This document shows positions 36,226 through 43,521 of a DNA stretch of 64,000 nucleotides, in pieces. The notes below the pieces were generated by a model. That model searched no databases, was not told where the DNA came from, and was given only the letters and a program-made list of their open reading frames with translations. Source of the stretch: Flavobacteriaceae bacterium UBA3339 (lineage in GTDB: Bacteria > Bacteroidota > Bacteroidia > Flavobacteriales > Flavobacteriaceae); the NCBI GenBank assembly GCA_002360925.1, contig DERN01000009.1:117056-181055 (forward strand). Reading direction: 5' to 3'. Both the position numbers and the translations under genes were made by a program. Within the stretch, counting starts at the first letter, position 1. Each line of letters starts with the position of its first letter.

Positions 36226-36710
36226 TGTTGCGTGTATCGTTTAAAACTTCCGTCGCTGTAAAATACGACAATACTTTCAATTGTTCTGTTTGAATTTTCA
36301 TTAATCAAAGGAAAATTTTTTTTAGGAACTTCTTCTTCAACTTTAGAATGTCTTTCTAATTTTTTTTCCGATACTTCTTCAATCAAATTTTGATTTGCTT
36401 TTTCGTCGATTTTTTCTTCTTCATTTTCTTGAAAAAGAAGTGAGATAGGAGCAGAAGTCGAAATCGATTTTTCAACTTTTTCTTCTACAATTCCACCAAC
36501 TAAAAAAGGTTCTTTTCCGTAAATAAGCCATTCTAAATTTAAGGACGGAAAATGAGTATGCAATTTCATAATGAACTCTAAACTTGGTTTATTTCGTTCG
36601 GAAATTAAATGGGAGATTGTAGCTTTAGGTACCAAAATTTTGTCAGCTAATTCGGTCGTCGTTAAGCTAAAGTGTTCCATTATTTGTTGTAATTGATTCG
36701 AAAATTTCAT
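36222..36710 (-). CDS. XRE-family helix-turn-helix transcriptional regulator
   Basis: 162 residues from the ATG at 36710. A longer frame reaches 36818 but would run through the operator palindromes and has no good start. The Cro/cI-type HTH covers about residues 5-65 (HFSLTTTELADKILVPKATISHLISERNKPSLEFIMKL). A charged Glu/Lys linker follows, and a conserved short C-terminal stretch ends IESIVVFYSDGSFKRYTQQ. It is the first gene of a three-gene coupled operon and sits beside four palindromes that are probably its own binding sites. Confidence 0.85.
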   Translation of the reverse strand: MKFSNQLQQIMEHFSLTTTELADKILVPKATISHLISERNKPSLEFIMKLHTHFPSLNLEWLIYGKEPFLVGGIVEEKVEKSISTSAPISLLFQENEEEKIDEKANQNLIEEVSEKKLERHSKVEEEVPKKNFPLINENSNRTIESIVVFYSDGSFKRYTQQ

Positions 36711-36743
36711 AGAAGTAATCTTTAGAAGATAAAAATACGAATA

Positions 36744-36757
36744 TTTACATTTGTAAA
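36744..36757. promoter_or_regulatory. Operator palindrome 1
   Basis: TTTACATTTGTAAA: half-sites TTTACA and TGTAAA, 2-nt centre. Lies 34 bp upstream of the XRE regulator ATG. First of a pair spaced 24 bp. Confidence 0.7.
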
Positions 36758-36767
36758 CAAGATCTGA

Positions 36768-36781
36768 TTTACTTTTGTAAA
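36768..36781. promoter_or_regulatory. Operator palindrome 2
   Basis: TTTACTTTTGTAAA, one mismatch from the consensus, starting exactly 24 bp after palindrome 1. Confidence 0.65.
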
Positions 36782-36877
36782 CAGAAATTAACGCATAAAC
36801 TAAAAGATTATATAACAAAATATATAGTATTGGTTAATAATGTATTATCATTTATTTTTTATAACCATCTTGTTTTG

Positions 36878-36891
36878 TTTACAAATGTAAA
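36878..36891. promoter_or_regulatory. Operator palindrome 3
   Basis: TTTACAAATGTAAA, perfect palindrome, in the half of the intergenic region nearer to the M14 peptidase gene. Confidence 0.7.
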
Positions 36892-36901
36892 TAGTATTTT
36901 A

Positions 36902-36915
36902 TTTACATTTGTAAA
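36902..36915. promoter_or_regulatory. Operator palindrome 4
   Basis: TTTACATTTGTAAA, identical to palindrome 1, starting exactly 24 bp after palindrome 3. It contains TACATTTG, which also fits the promoter -7 consensus. Confidence 0.7.
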
Positions 36916-36999
36916 CTCTATTATATGTCGTTTTAATGCTATTAAATGTTTTAAAAAAATATCGTGACTAATTTTTAGATAGTTTCAAATTTTAGATTG

Positions 37000-37007
37000 T
37001 ACATTTG
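37000..37007 (+). promoter_or_regulatory. Promoter -7 box for the M14 peptidase gene
   Basis: TACATTTG, 18 bp before the ATG at 37026. An in-frame TTG at 37005 lies inside the box and is rejected as start. Confidence 0.55.
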
Positions 37008-37025
37008 AAAAAATATTCAAAAGTT

Positions 37026-38117
37026 ATGTCGATTTTTAACACTAATAAACTTTCATCTATTTCTAAAAGATATATTACAAACCATCATTTAAAACCTTTT
37101 TTAGATTCTTTAAATCAGGATATTTTTACGATTACAGAAGCTGGAAAAAGTGTTGAAAAAAAATCAATTTATCGTTTAGATTTTGGCAAAGGATCGTTCA
37201 AAATTTTGCTTTGGTCGCAAATGCACGGAAACGAAGCAACAACCACAAAAGCGGTTTTAGATTTGTTAAATGAAATTAATTTAGGAAAGCATGCAGATTG
37301 GTTGTCGTTCTTTTCTTTTACATTTATTCCGATTTTAAATCCTGACGGAGCCGAAGTTTATACGCGAGTTAATGCAAATAATGTAGACTTAAACAGAGAT
37401 TCGAAAGAGCTTACACAACCCGAATCACAATTATTACGAGCTATTTTCGAGGAAGTTCAGCCCGATTTAGCTCTAAATATGCACGATCAACGAACTATTT
37501 TCTCTGCCGGATCGCAAAATAATCCCGCTACGATTTCGTTTTTAGCACCTTCTTTTAATGTAGAACGAGAAATAAATTCGGTTCGTTCTTTTGCAATGCA
37601 GTTAATTTCTAAAATGACGAATGAATTAGAAAAAAGTATTCCGAGTAAAATTGGTCGTTTCGATGATTCGTTTAATATTAATTGCATTGGCGATATGTTT
37701 ACGTATCTAAATGTGCCGACTATTTTGTTCGAAGCAGGACATTTTCCAAATGATTATGAACGAGAAGTAACGCGCGATGTTGTTTTTGTGAGTTTAAATA
37801 CCTTATTAAATAGTATTATATCGAAAGATTATGAAAATTTTACGATCGAAGATTATCTAAAAACGCCCGAAAATGAGAAAAACTTTGTTGATGTAATTCT
37901 TGAAAACTTCTCAACAAACGATGAAGAATTAAAGAAATACGATAAAATTCCGCTTCAAATGAAGGAAACGTTAAATAATCATCAAATTTCGTTTATTCCT
38001 TTTTTAGACTTCGAATCGGCGCCAAATTTTAAATATGGTCATAGAACTTTAAATCTCAATAGATTAGAAATTGATCAAGAAACAGATTTTTTAAAACTGC
38101 TTGAAAAATTTGCATAA
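37026..38117 (+). CDS. M14-family zinc carboxypeptidase
   Basis: 363 residues. The zinc-binding HxxE is at HGNE, His67 and Glu70, followed by TTTKAVLDLLNEI. NPDGAEVYTRVNANNVDLNRDS near 105-125 contains the substrate-binding Arg and the DLNRD motif. LNMHDQR near 147 gives the third ligand His, and FEAGHFPND near 234 is in the catalytic Glu region. No signal peptide is visible, so it is probably cytoplasmic, acting on peptides or murein-derived fragments. Divergent from the XRE operon across the four-operator region. Confidence 0.87.
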   Translation: MSIFNTNKLSSISKRYITNHHLKPFLDSLNQDIFTITEAGKSVEKKSIYRLDFGKGSFKILLWSQMHGNEATTTKAVLDLLNEINLGKHADWLSFFSFTFIPILNPDGAEVYTRVNANNVDLNRDSKELTQPESQLLRAIFEEVQPDLALNMHDQRTIFSAGSQNNPATISFLAPSFNVEREINSVRSFAMQLISKMTNELEKSIPSKIGRFDDSFNINCIGDMFTYLNVPTILFEAGHFPNDYEREVTRDVVFVSLNTLLNSIISKDYENFTIEDYLKTPENEKNFVDVILENFSTNDEELKKYDKIPLQMKETLNNHQISFIPFLDFESAPNFKYGHRTLNLNRLEIDQETDFLKLLEKFA

Positions 38118-38165
38118 TTCCTGCGTTTTTCACATCAAGATGTTAATGCTTTGCTAAAATCTGAA

Positions 38166-38193
38166 AAAAAAATATCATTTGCGATATTTTTTT
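38166..38193 (+). terminator. Terminator after the M14 peptidase gene
   Basis: An 11-bp A/T-rich stem AAAAAAATATC with its complement and a 6-nt loop, ending in T residues. Confidence 0.6.
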
Positions 38194-38206
38194 TAATTAT
38201 TCGTCG

Positions 38207-38214
38207 TATTTTTG
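38207..38214 (+). promoter_or_regulatory. Promoter -7 box for the Lrp-type regulator gene
   Basis: TATTTTTG, 41 bp before the ATG at 38256. Confidence 0.5.
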
Positions 38215-38255
38215 CAGTCACATTTATTAAATAATTAATTGTTAAAAATTGTTAT

Positions 38256-38735
38256 ATGAGTAAGTTTCGATTAGATGAGATTGATCATCAGATATTGGAT
38301 ATGCTGATCGATAATACCAGAGTTCCTTTTACAGATATTGCAAAAAAGTTATTAATATCGGCTGGTACGGTTCACGTACGCGTTAAAAAAATGGAAGATG
38401 CCGGAATTATTCAAGGTTCATCGTTAACGTTGGATTATGAAAAATTAGGATATTCTTTTATTGCTTATGTAGGAATTTTCCTAAGTAACACTTCGCAAAC
38501 GCAATTCGTTTTAGAGCGAATTAACGAAATACCTTTTGTTACTGTGGCTCACGTTACAACTGGGAAATACAATATTTTCTGTAAAATCCGTGCGAAAAAT
38601 ACGCGTCATGCAAAAGAAGTTATCTTTATGTTAGACGATATTGATGGAGTTTACAGAACCGAATCAATGATTTCGTTAGAAGAAAGCATTAACGACAAAA
38701 AACGTTTAATGCACACGATTTTTAAAGATTTATAA
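38256..38735 (+). CDS. Lrp/AsnC family transcriptional regulator
   Basis: 159 residues. N-terminal winged helix: LDEIDHQILDMLIDNTRVPFTDIAKKLLISAGTVHVRVKKMEDAGIIQG. The C-terminal RAM/AsnC domain runs from about 68 (YSFIAYVGIFLSN) to 150 (YRTESMISLEE). Such regulators sense amino acids and work as octamers. The target genes are not evident. A hairpin follows the stop directly. Confidence 0.93.
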   Translation: MSKFRLDEIDHQILDMLIDNTRVPFTDIAKKLLISAGTVHVRVKKMEDAGIIQGSSLTLDYEKLGYSFIAYVGIFLSNTSQTQFVLERINEIPFVTVAHVTTGKYNIFCKIRAKNTRHAKEVIFMLDDIDGVYRTESMISLEESINDKKRLMHTIFKDL

Positions 38736-38748
38736 TAAAATATTATTG

Positions 38749-38756
38749 TAATTTTG
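38749..38756 (+). promoter_or_regulatory. Possible promoter -7 box for the YdjM-like gene
   Basis: TAATTTTG lies immediately before the Lrp terminator hairpin, which would then form part of the short leader of the next gene. Confidence 0.35.
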
Positions 38757-38781
38757 AACTGCTCACCAAAAATGAGCAGTT
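38757..38781 (+). terminator. Terminator after the Lrp gene
   Basis: A 9-bp stem AACTGCTCA with its complement and a 7-nt loop, then six T. The next gene's ATG follows only 5 bp later. Confidence 0.8.
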
Positions 38782-38786
38782 TTTTT

Positions 38787-39767
38787 ATGGATTCTATTAC
38801 GCAGATTGTACTTGGAATTGCCGTTGCGCATGTAGGTTTAAACCGAAAAACAAATTGGAAAAAGACCGTTTTGTTAGGTGCTTTGGTTGGAACAATTCCT
38901 GATTTAGACATCTTTATCGCAAAGTTTTTTAGCGATCCTTTAACCGAAGTCGAGTTTCATAGAAGTATTTCGCATTCCGTTTTATTTTTTGTTTTCTTAA
39001 GCGGAATTATTGGTTATTTAATAAAAACATGGTTTAAAGAAACATCGTTTAAACAACTATATATTACCATTTTCCTTATTCTTTTAACACATTCGCTTTT
39101 AGATATTTTCACAACTTGGGGGACACAGCTTTTGTGGCCATTTCCGAAAAAGTTCGCTTTAAAATCGGTTTTCGTAGTCGATGTTTTTTATACAGTTCCT
39201 TTATTGATTTTAGTTATTTTAGGATTGAAAAAACAAAGTAAAAGAATAACATATGTTGGACTTTTAATTAGTTCGTTGTATTTAATTTGGGGATTAATCG
39301 CGCAGAATATTATAAAAAATATAGCAAAAGCCGATTTTGAAAATCAATCTACCGAAATAATTCTGAATACAACGGCAAAACCTACTTTTTCGAACAGTAT
39401 TTTATGGAATGTAATTATGGAAACTTCGAACGGATTTTATCTTTCAGATCGTTCTTTGTTAGAAAACCATAAGATGAATTTTCAATATTTCCCTCGAAAT
39501 GAAGAATTGATTCAACATATTTCGGATCAAAATATTGAACGATTAAAAGCGATTTCAGAAAATCAATATTGTATAACTCAAAACGAAAAAGGTTTGGTTT
39601 TTAACGATTTACGTTTTGGTTTGCTTAAAAATGAACCAAACGATATTCAATTTGCGTTTTCGTATCAATTAATTCCAACAAAAAACGGATTGAAAGTTGT
39701 GGAAATGCCAAAAGATAAACGTGACGGAAAAAAGTTGTTACAAAATATCTGGAATAGGATTTTTTGA
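38787..39767 (+). CDS. YdjM-like membrane-bound metal-dependent hydrolase (DUF457 type)
   Basis: 326 residues from the ATG at 38787; an upstream TTG at 38754 lies in the Lrp terminator and is rejected. MDSITQIVLGIAVAHVGLNRK starts the typical first helix, and PDLDIF near 40, HRSISHS near 60 and THSLLDIFTTWGTQLLWPF near 95 hold the Asp/His residues of the family. Four or five membrane segments are followed by a soluble C-terminal part of about 150 residues. LexA-regulated in E. coli, with unknown chemistry. Confidence 0.85.
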   Translation: MDSITQIVLGIAVAHVGLNRKTNWKKTVLLGALVGTIPDLDIFIAKFFSDPLTEVEFHRSISHSVLFFVFLSGIIGYLIKTWFKETSFKQLYITIFLILLTHSLLDIFTTWGTQLLWPFPKKFALKSVFVVDVFYTVPLLILVILGLKKQSKRITYVGLLISSLYLIWGLIAQNIIKNIAKADFENQSTEIILNTTAKPTFSNSILWNVIMETSNGFYLSDRSLLENHKMNFQYFPRNEELIQHISDQNIERLKAISENQYCITQNEKGLVFNDLRFGLLKNEPNDIQFAFSYQLIPTKNGLKVVEMPKDKRDGKKLLQNIWNRIF

Positions 39768-39820
39768 TCATGAAATAAAGAAATGAAATAGATAAAAAGT
39801 CGTTTCAATTTTTTAATAAT

Positions 39821-39828
39821 TAAATTTG
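39821..39828 (+). promoter_or_regulatory. Promoter -7 box for yaaA
   Basis: TAAATTTG, 15 bp before the ATG at 39844. The in-frame TTG at 39826 is the end of this box. Confidence 0.5.
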
Positions 39829-39843
39829 AAGAAAAGCAAAAAA

Positions 39844-40608
39844 ATGAAAATAGTAATATCTCCGGCAAAGTCTTTAGATTTCGAAACACAAGTGCCAACT
39901 ACAATCTTTACACAACCTGTTTTCTTAAAGCAAAGCAAGGAAATTAATAATGTTTTAAAGCAAGTTTCGCCAAAAGAATTGAGTAATTTAATGAACATTT
40001 CGGATAAATTAGCCGATTTAAACTGGCAACGAAATCAAGAACGTAAGTATAAATTGACTGAATTAAATCCAAAAGTTCGTCAGGCTGTATTTGCGTTTAA
40101 TGGCGATGTTTACACAGGTTTAGATGCTTATTCGCTTTCGACGGAAAATATAGATTATTTACAAAATCATTTGCGAATTCTTTCAGGTTTGTACGGTTGT
40201 TTAAAACCTTTGGATGCGATCGAAGCTTATCGATTAGAAATGGGAATTAAACTTCCGGTTGGTGAATCGAAGGATTTATACAGTTTTTGGAAAGAAAACG
40301 TTACCAAGCTTTTAAATAAAGAGTTGAAAAAGAACGATGTCTTGATTAATTTGGCAAGTAACGAATATTTTAGCGTGATTGATAAAAAAGCATTGAAATC
40401 TAAAATTATTACACCAGAATTTAAAGATTATAAAGACGGAAAGCTAAAAATGATTAGTTTTTTTGCTAAAAAAGCGCGCGGTTTAATGGTGCGTTATATG
40501 GCAGATCTTGCAATCGAAAATCCTGAAGATTTAAAACTATTTAATGTAGAAGGTTATCGATTCGATGAAACGTTATCAACCGAAACAAAATGGGTTTTTA
40601 CGAGATAA
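39844..40608 (+). CDS. yaaA: Peroxide stress protein YaaA (DUF328)
   Basis: 254 residues from the ATG at 39844. MKIVISPAKSLDFE is the diagnostic N-terminus. AVFAFNGDVYTGLDAYSLS near 74-92, LRILSGLYGCLKPLDAIEAYRLEMG near 106-130, NLASNEYFSVID and FFAKKARGLMVRYM follow the family order. In E. coli YaaA limits free iron and protects DNA under hydrogen peroxide. Single-gene unit. Confidence 0.95.
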   Translation: MKIVISPAKSLDFETQVPTTIFTQPVFLKQSKEINNVLKQVSPKELSNLMNISDKLADLNWQRNQERKYKLTELNPKVRQAVFAFNGDVYTGLDAYSLSTENIDYLQNHLRILSGLYGCLKPLDAIEAYRLEMGIKLPVGESKDLYSFWKENVTKLLNKELKKNDVLINLASNEYFSVIDKKALKSKIITPEFKDYKDGKLKMISFFAKKARGLMVRYMADLAIENPEDLKLFNVEGYRFDETLSTETKWVFTR

Positions 40609-40674
40609 TTCTCTTAAAAATTTTGAATTATAGATAAGTTTCAGGAATTTTGGACTTTATTACAAAAAACAAAC

Positions 40675-42174
40675 ATGACAAATACTTATTATATCAGTAA
40701 TACAACGTTGAGTTTAGAAGAACTACATCGTATATTAACTCAAAAAACTACTTTAGCTTTATCAGAAGAAGCTACTGCAAATATCGAAAAATGCAGAACG
40801 TATTTAGATCATAAAATGCAAACCGAAACCAATCCTATTTACGGAATTAATACTGGTTTTGGTTCTTTATGTAACGTGAAAATTTCGACAGGAGATTTAA
40901 CGACTTTACAAGAAAACTTGATGAAATCACACGCTTGCGGAACCGGAGACGAAGTTCCTCAGGAAATTGTGAAAATCATGTTGTTGTTAAAAATTCAGTC
41001 GTTAAGCTACGGAAATTCAGGTGTTCAGGTCGAAACAGTTCAAAGATTAATCGATTTCTATAATCACGATATTTTACCTATTGTTTATACACAAGGTTCG
41101 TTAGGCGCATCGGGCGATTTATCTCCATTAGCGCATTTGTGTTTGCCTTTAATTGGCGAAGGTGAAGTGATGATGAACGGAAAACGAATCACAGCAAAAG
41201 AAATGCTTTCTCAAATGAATTGGGAAATGATTACGTTAAAATCTAAAGAAGGTTTGGCGTTGTTGAACGGAACACAATTTATGAGTTCGTACGGAACGTA
41301 TATTTTGCTAAAAACTAAAAAACTAAGCTATTTAGCCGATGTAATTGCAGCGGTTTCTTTAGAAGGTTTTGACGGAAGAATTGATCCGTTTAACAAATTA
41401 ATTCATTTGGTTCGTCCACACAAAGGTCAAGTTACAACAGCTGCTTTTATGACCGAACTTTTACAAGAAAGTGAATTAATTAAACAGCCGAAAGAACATG
41501 TTCAAGATCCGTATTCGTTCCGTTGTATTCCGCAAGTTCATGGAGCTTCAAAAGATGCGATCGAATATGTAGAAAAAGTTTTTAAAACAGAAATTAATTC
41601 GGTTACCGATAATCCAAATATTTTTGTCGACGAAGATATTATTGTTTCGGGAGGAAATTTCCACGGACAACCTTTAGCTTTAGCTTTAGACTTTTTGGGA
41701 ATTGCTTTGGCAGAAATTGGAAATATTTCGGAACGCAGAACTTATCAATTAATTTCAGGATTGCGCGGATTACCTCCGTTTTTGGTTAACAATCCGGGAT
41801 TAAATTCAGGTTTTATGATTCCGCAATATACAGCAGCAAGCATTGTAAGTCAGAATAAGCAATTTGCAACTCCGGCAAGTATCGACAGTATTGTTTCGAG
41901 CAACGGACAAGAAGATCACGTAAGTATGGGTGCAAATGCCGCAACTAAAACGTTGAAAATTGTTGATAATTTAGAACGTATTTTAGCAATCGAATTATTT
42001 AATGCAGCGCAAGCTTTAGAATTTAGACGACCTTTAAAATCAAGTCCGTTTATCGAAGAATTTGTTGCAGCTTTTAGAAAAGAGGTTTCAATGGTAGAAG
42101 ATGATCGTATTTTACATTACGACATTCTAAACAGTATTCGTTTCCTAAACAATTATTCTGTAGATTTAAAATAA
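40675..42174 (+). CDS. hutH: Histidine ammonia-lyase
   Basis: 499 residues. Ala145-Ser146-Gly147 in GSLGASGDLSPLAHL form the MIO prosthetic group. NPIYGINTGFGSLCNV near 53-68 holds the active-site Tyr, and QEDHVSMGANAA near 410-422 and the FDGRIDPFN region are also family-typical. The enzyme converts L-histidine to urocanate, the first step of histidine breakdown. No other hut genes are adjacent. The close relatives phenylalanine and tyrosine ammonia-lyase are less likely, judged by the general sequence style. Confidence 0.93.
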   Translation: MTNTYYISNTTLSLEELHRILTQKTTLALSEEATANIEKCRTYLDHKMQTETNPIYGINTGFGSLCNVKISTGDLTTLQENLMKSHACGTGDEVPQEIVKIMLLLKIQSLSYGNSGVQVETVQRLIDFYNHDILPIVYTQGSLGASGDLSPLAHLCLPLIGEGEVMMNGKRITAKEMLSQMNWEMITLKSKEGLALLNGTQFMSSYGTYILLKTKKLSYLADVIAAVSLEGFDGRIDPFNKLIHLVRPHKGQVTTAAFMTELLQESELIKQPKEHVQDPYSFRCIPQVHGASKDAIEYVEKVFKTEINSVTDNPNIFVDEDIIVSGGNFHGQPLALALDFLGIALAEIGNISERRTYQLISGLRGLPPFLVNNPGLNSGFMIPQYTAASIVSQNKQFATPASIDSIVSSNGQEDHVSMGANAATKTLKIVDNLERILAIELFNAAQALEFRRPLKSSPFIEEFVAAFRKEVSMVEDDRILHYDILNSIRFLNNYSVDLK

Positions 42175-42180
42175 ACTAAC

Positions 42181-42214
42181 AAAATGCACTTTCTTTAGAC
42201 GGAAAGTGCATTTT
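42181..42214 (+). terminator. Terminator after hutH
   Basis: A 13-bp stem AAAATGCACTTTC with its complement and an 8-nt loop, then T residues. Confidence 0.85.
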
Positions 42215-42231
42215 TCTTTTCATAAAATAGT

Positions 42232-42239
42232 TATCTTTG
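42232..42239 (+). promoter_or_regulatory. Promoter -7 box for the HD phosphohydrolase gene
   Basis: TATCTTTG, 23 bp before the proposed TTG start at 42263. Confidence 0.5.
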
Positions 42240-42262
42240 TCCGTTATTTCAAAAGAAAAGTT

Positions 42263-43501
42263 TTGACAACGGAAAACAAACTAAAAATACTAAACGATCC
42301 TATTTATGGTTTTATAACCATTCCATCTACTTTACTTTATGATTTAATCGAGCATCCGTATTTTCAGCGTTTGCGTCGAATTAAACAAATGGGATTGTCG
42401 TCTTTAGTTTATCCTGGCGCAGAACATACGCGCTTTCATCATGCTTTAGGTTGTATGCACATGATGCAGAAAGCGGTTCAGGTATTGTGTTTTAAAAACG
42501 TAGAAATCTCTAAACAAGAAGAAGAAGCACTTTATATTGCCATTTTGTTGCACGATATTGGTCACGGTCCTTTTTCGCATGCTATGGAAAATAGTATTGT
42601 AGAAAATGTGCAACACGAAGAAATTTCGTTGCTTTTTATGAATGCTTTGAATGAAGAGTTTGAAGGGAAATTATCGTTAGCGATCGAAATTTTTAAAGGA
42701 AATTATCATCGTAAATTTTTAATTCAATTGATTTCATCGCAAATGGATATGGATCGAATGGATTATTTAAAGCGCGATAGTTTTTATAGTGGAGTTGCAG
42801 AAGGAAATATCAATTCCGAGCGTTTAATTCAAATGATCAATGTACATAATGATTTGTTGGTTGTAGAAGAAAAAGGAATCTATTCGGTCGAAAAATTCTT
42901 GGTTGCACGCAGATTAATGTATTGGCAATGTTATTTACACAAAACAAGTGTTGGTGCCGAATTGTTATTATCTAAGATTTTAAAACGAGCAAAAGAGCTT
43001 ATAACACAAGGAAAAGATCTTCCGGCAAGTGATGCGTTAAAATATTTTTTGCAGAATTCCGTTTCTAAAGAAGATTTTAACGATAAAGCTTTAAATAATT
43101 TTGCTTTGTTAGATGATGCAGATATTTTTATAGCTTTAAAAAACTGGCAGTTTCATTCAGATAATGTTTTGTCGTTATTAAGCAGCGCTATTATAAATCG
43201 AAAACTGTTTCATGTAACTTTAGTTTCTAAAGAGGAATTTAACTCAAGGTTAAATCGTTATAAGGAGTTATGTAAAGAAAAACTTGAAGTAGAAAATAAC
43301 TTATTAGATTACTTTGTTTTTGGTGATAAACTTAAAAATCAGGCATACGATTTAAAAGCAGAACCAATCAGAATCTTTACAAAAGATCGCGGAGTTATTG
43401 ATGTTTTAGAAGCTTCAGATCAATATAATTTAAAGGCATTATCAGAGCCTGTTTATAAATACTTTATATGCTATCCAAAAAGCATACATAAAGTAGAATA
43501 A
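42263..43501 (+). CDS. HD-domain phosphohydrolase (dNTPase/SAMHD1-like)
   Basis: 412 residues from a TTG at 42263. The frame also runs upstream to a GTG at 42206, but that codon lies in the hutH terminator and before the -7 box. The start MTTENKLKILNDPIYGFITIP fits family N-termini. HPYFQRLRRIKQMG, EHTRFHHALGCMHMM and LLHDIGHGPFSHAM give the His and HD metal ligands, and QMDMDRMDYLKRDS supplies the last Asp. The likely reaction is hydrolysis of deoxynucleoside triphosphates, inferred from family. It heads the lpx gene block. Confidence 0.88.
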   Translation: MTTENKLKILNDPIYGFITIPSTLLYDLIEHPYFQRLRRIKQMGLSSLVYPGAEHTRFHHALGCMHMMQKAVQVLCFKNVEISKQEEEALYIAILLHDIGHGPFSHAMENSIVENVQHEEISLLFMNALNEEFEGKLSLAIEIFKGNYHRKFLIQLISSQMDMDRMDYLKRDSFYSGVAEGNINSERLIQMINVHNDLLVVEEKGIYSVEKFLVARRLMYWQCYLHKTSVGAELLLSKILKRAKELITQGKDLPASDALKYFLQNSVSKEDFNDKALNNFALLDDADIFIALKNWQFHSDNVLSLLSSAIINRKLFHVTLVSKEEFNSRLNRYKELCKEKLEVENNLLDYFVFGDKLKNQAYDLKAEPIRIFTKDRGVIDVLEASDQYNLKALSEPVYKYFICYPKSIHKVE

Positions 43502-43506
43502 TTTCA

Positions 43507-43514
43507 TATTTTTG
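43507..43514 (+). promoter_or_regulatory. Promoter -7 box for lpxD
   Basis: TATTTTTG, ending 7 nt before the lpxD ATG, so the start point of transcription would fall at or next to the start codon. Confidence 0.45.
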
Positions 43515-43521
43515 TATTCAA

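Noticed and set aside
36711..36818. Upstream extension of the XRE regulator by 36 codons
   Set aside because: It reads through the operator palindromes, gives a composition unlike the domain, and the ATG at 36710 begins directly at the HTH.
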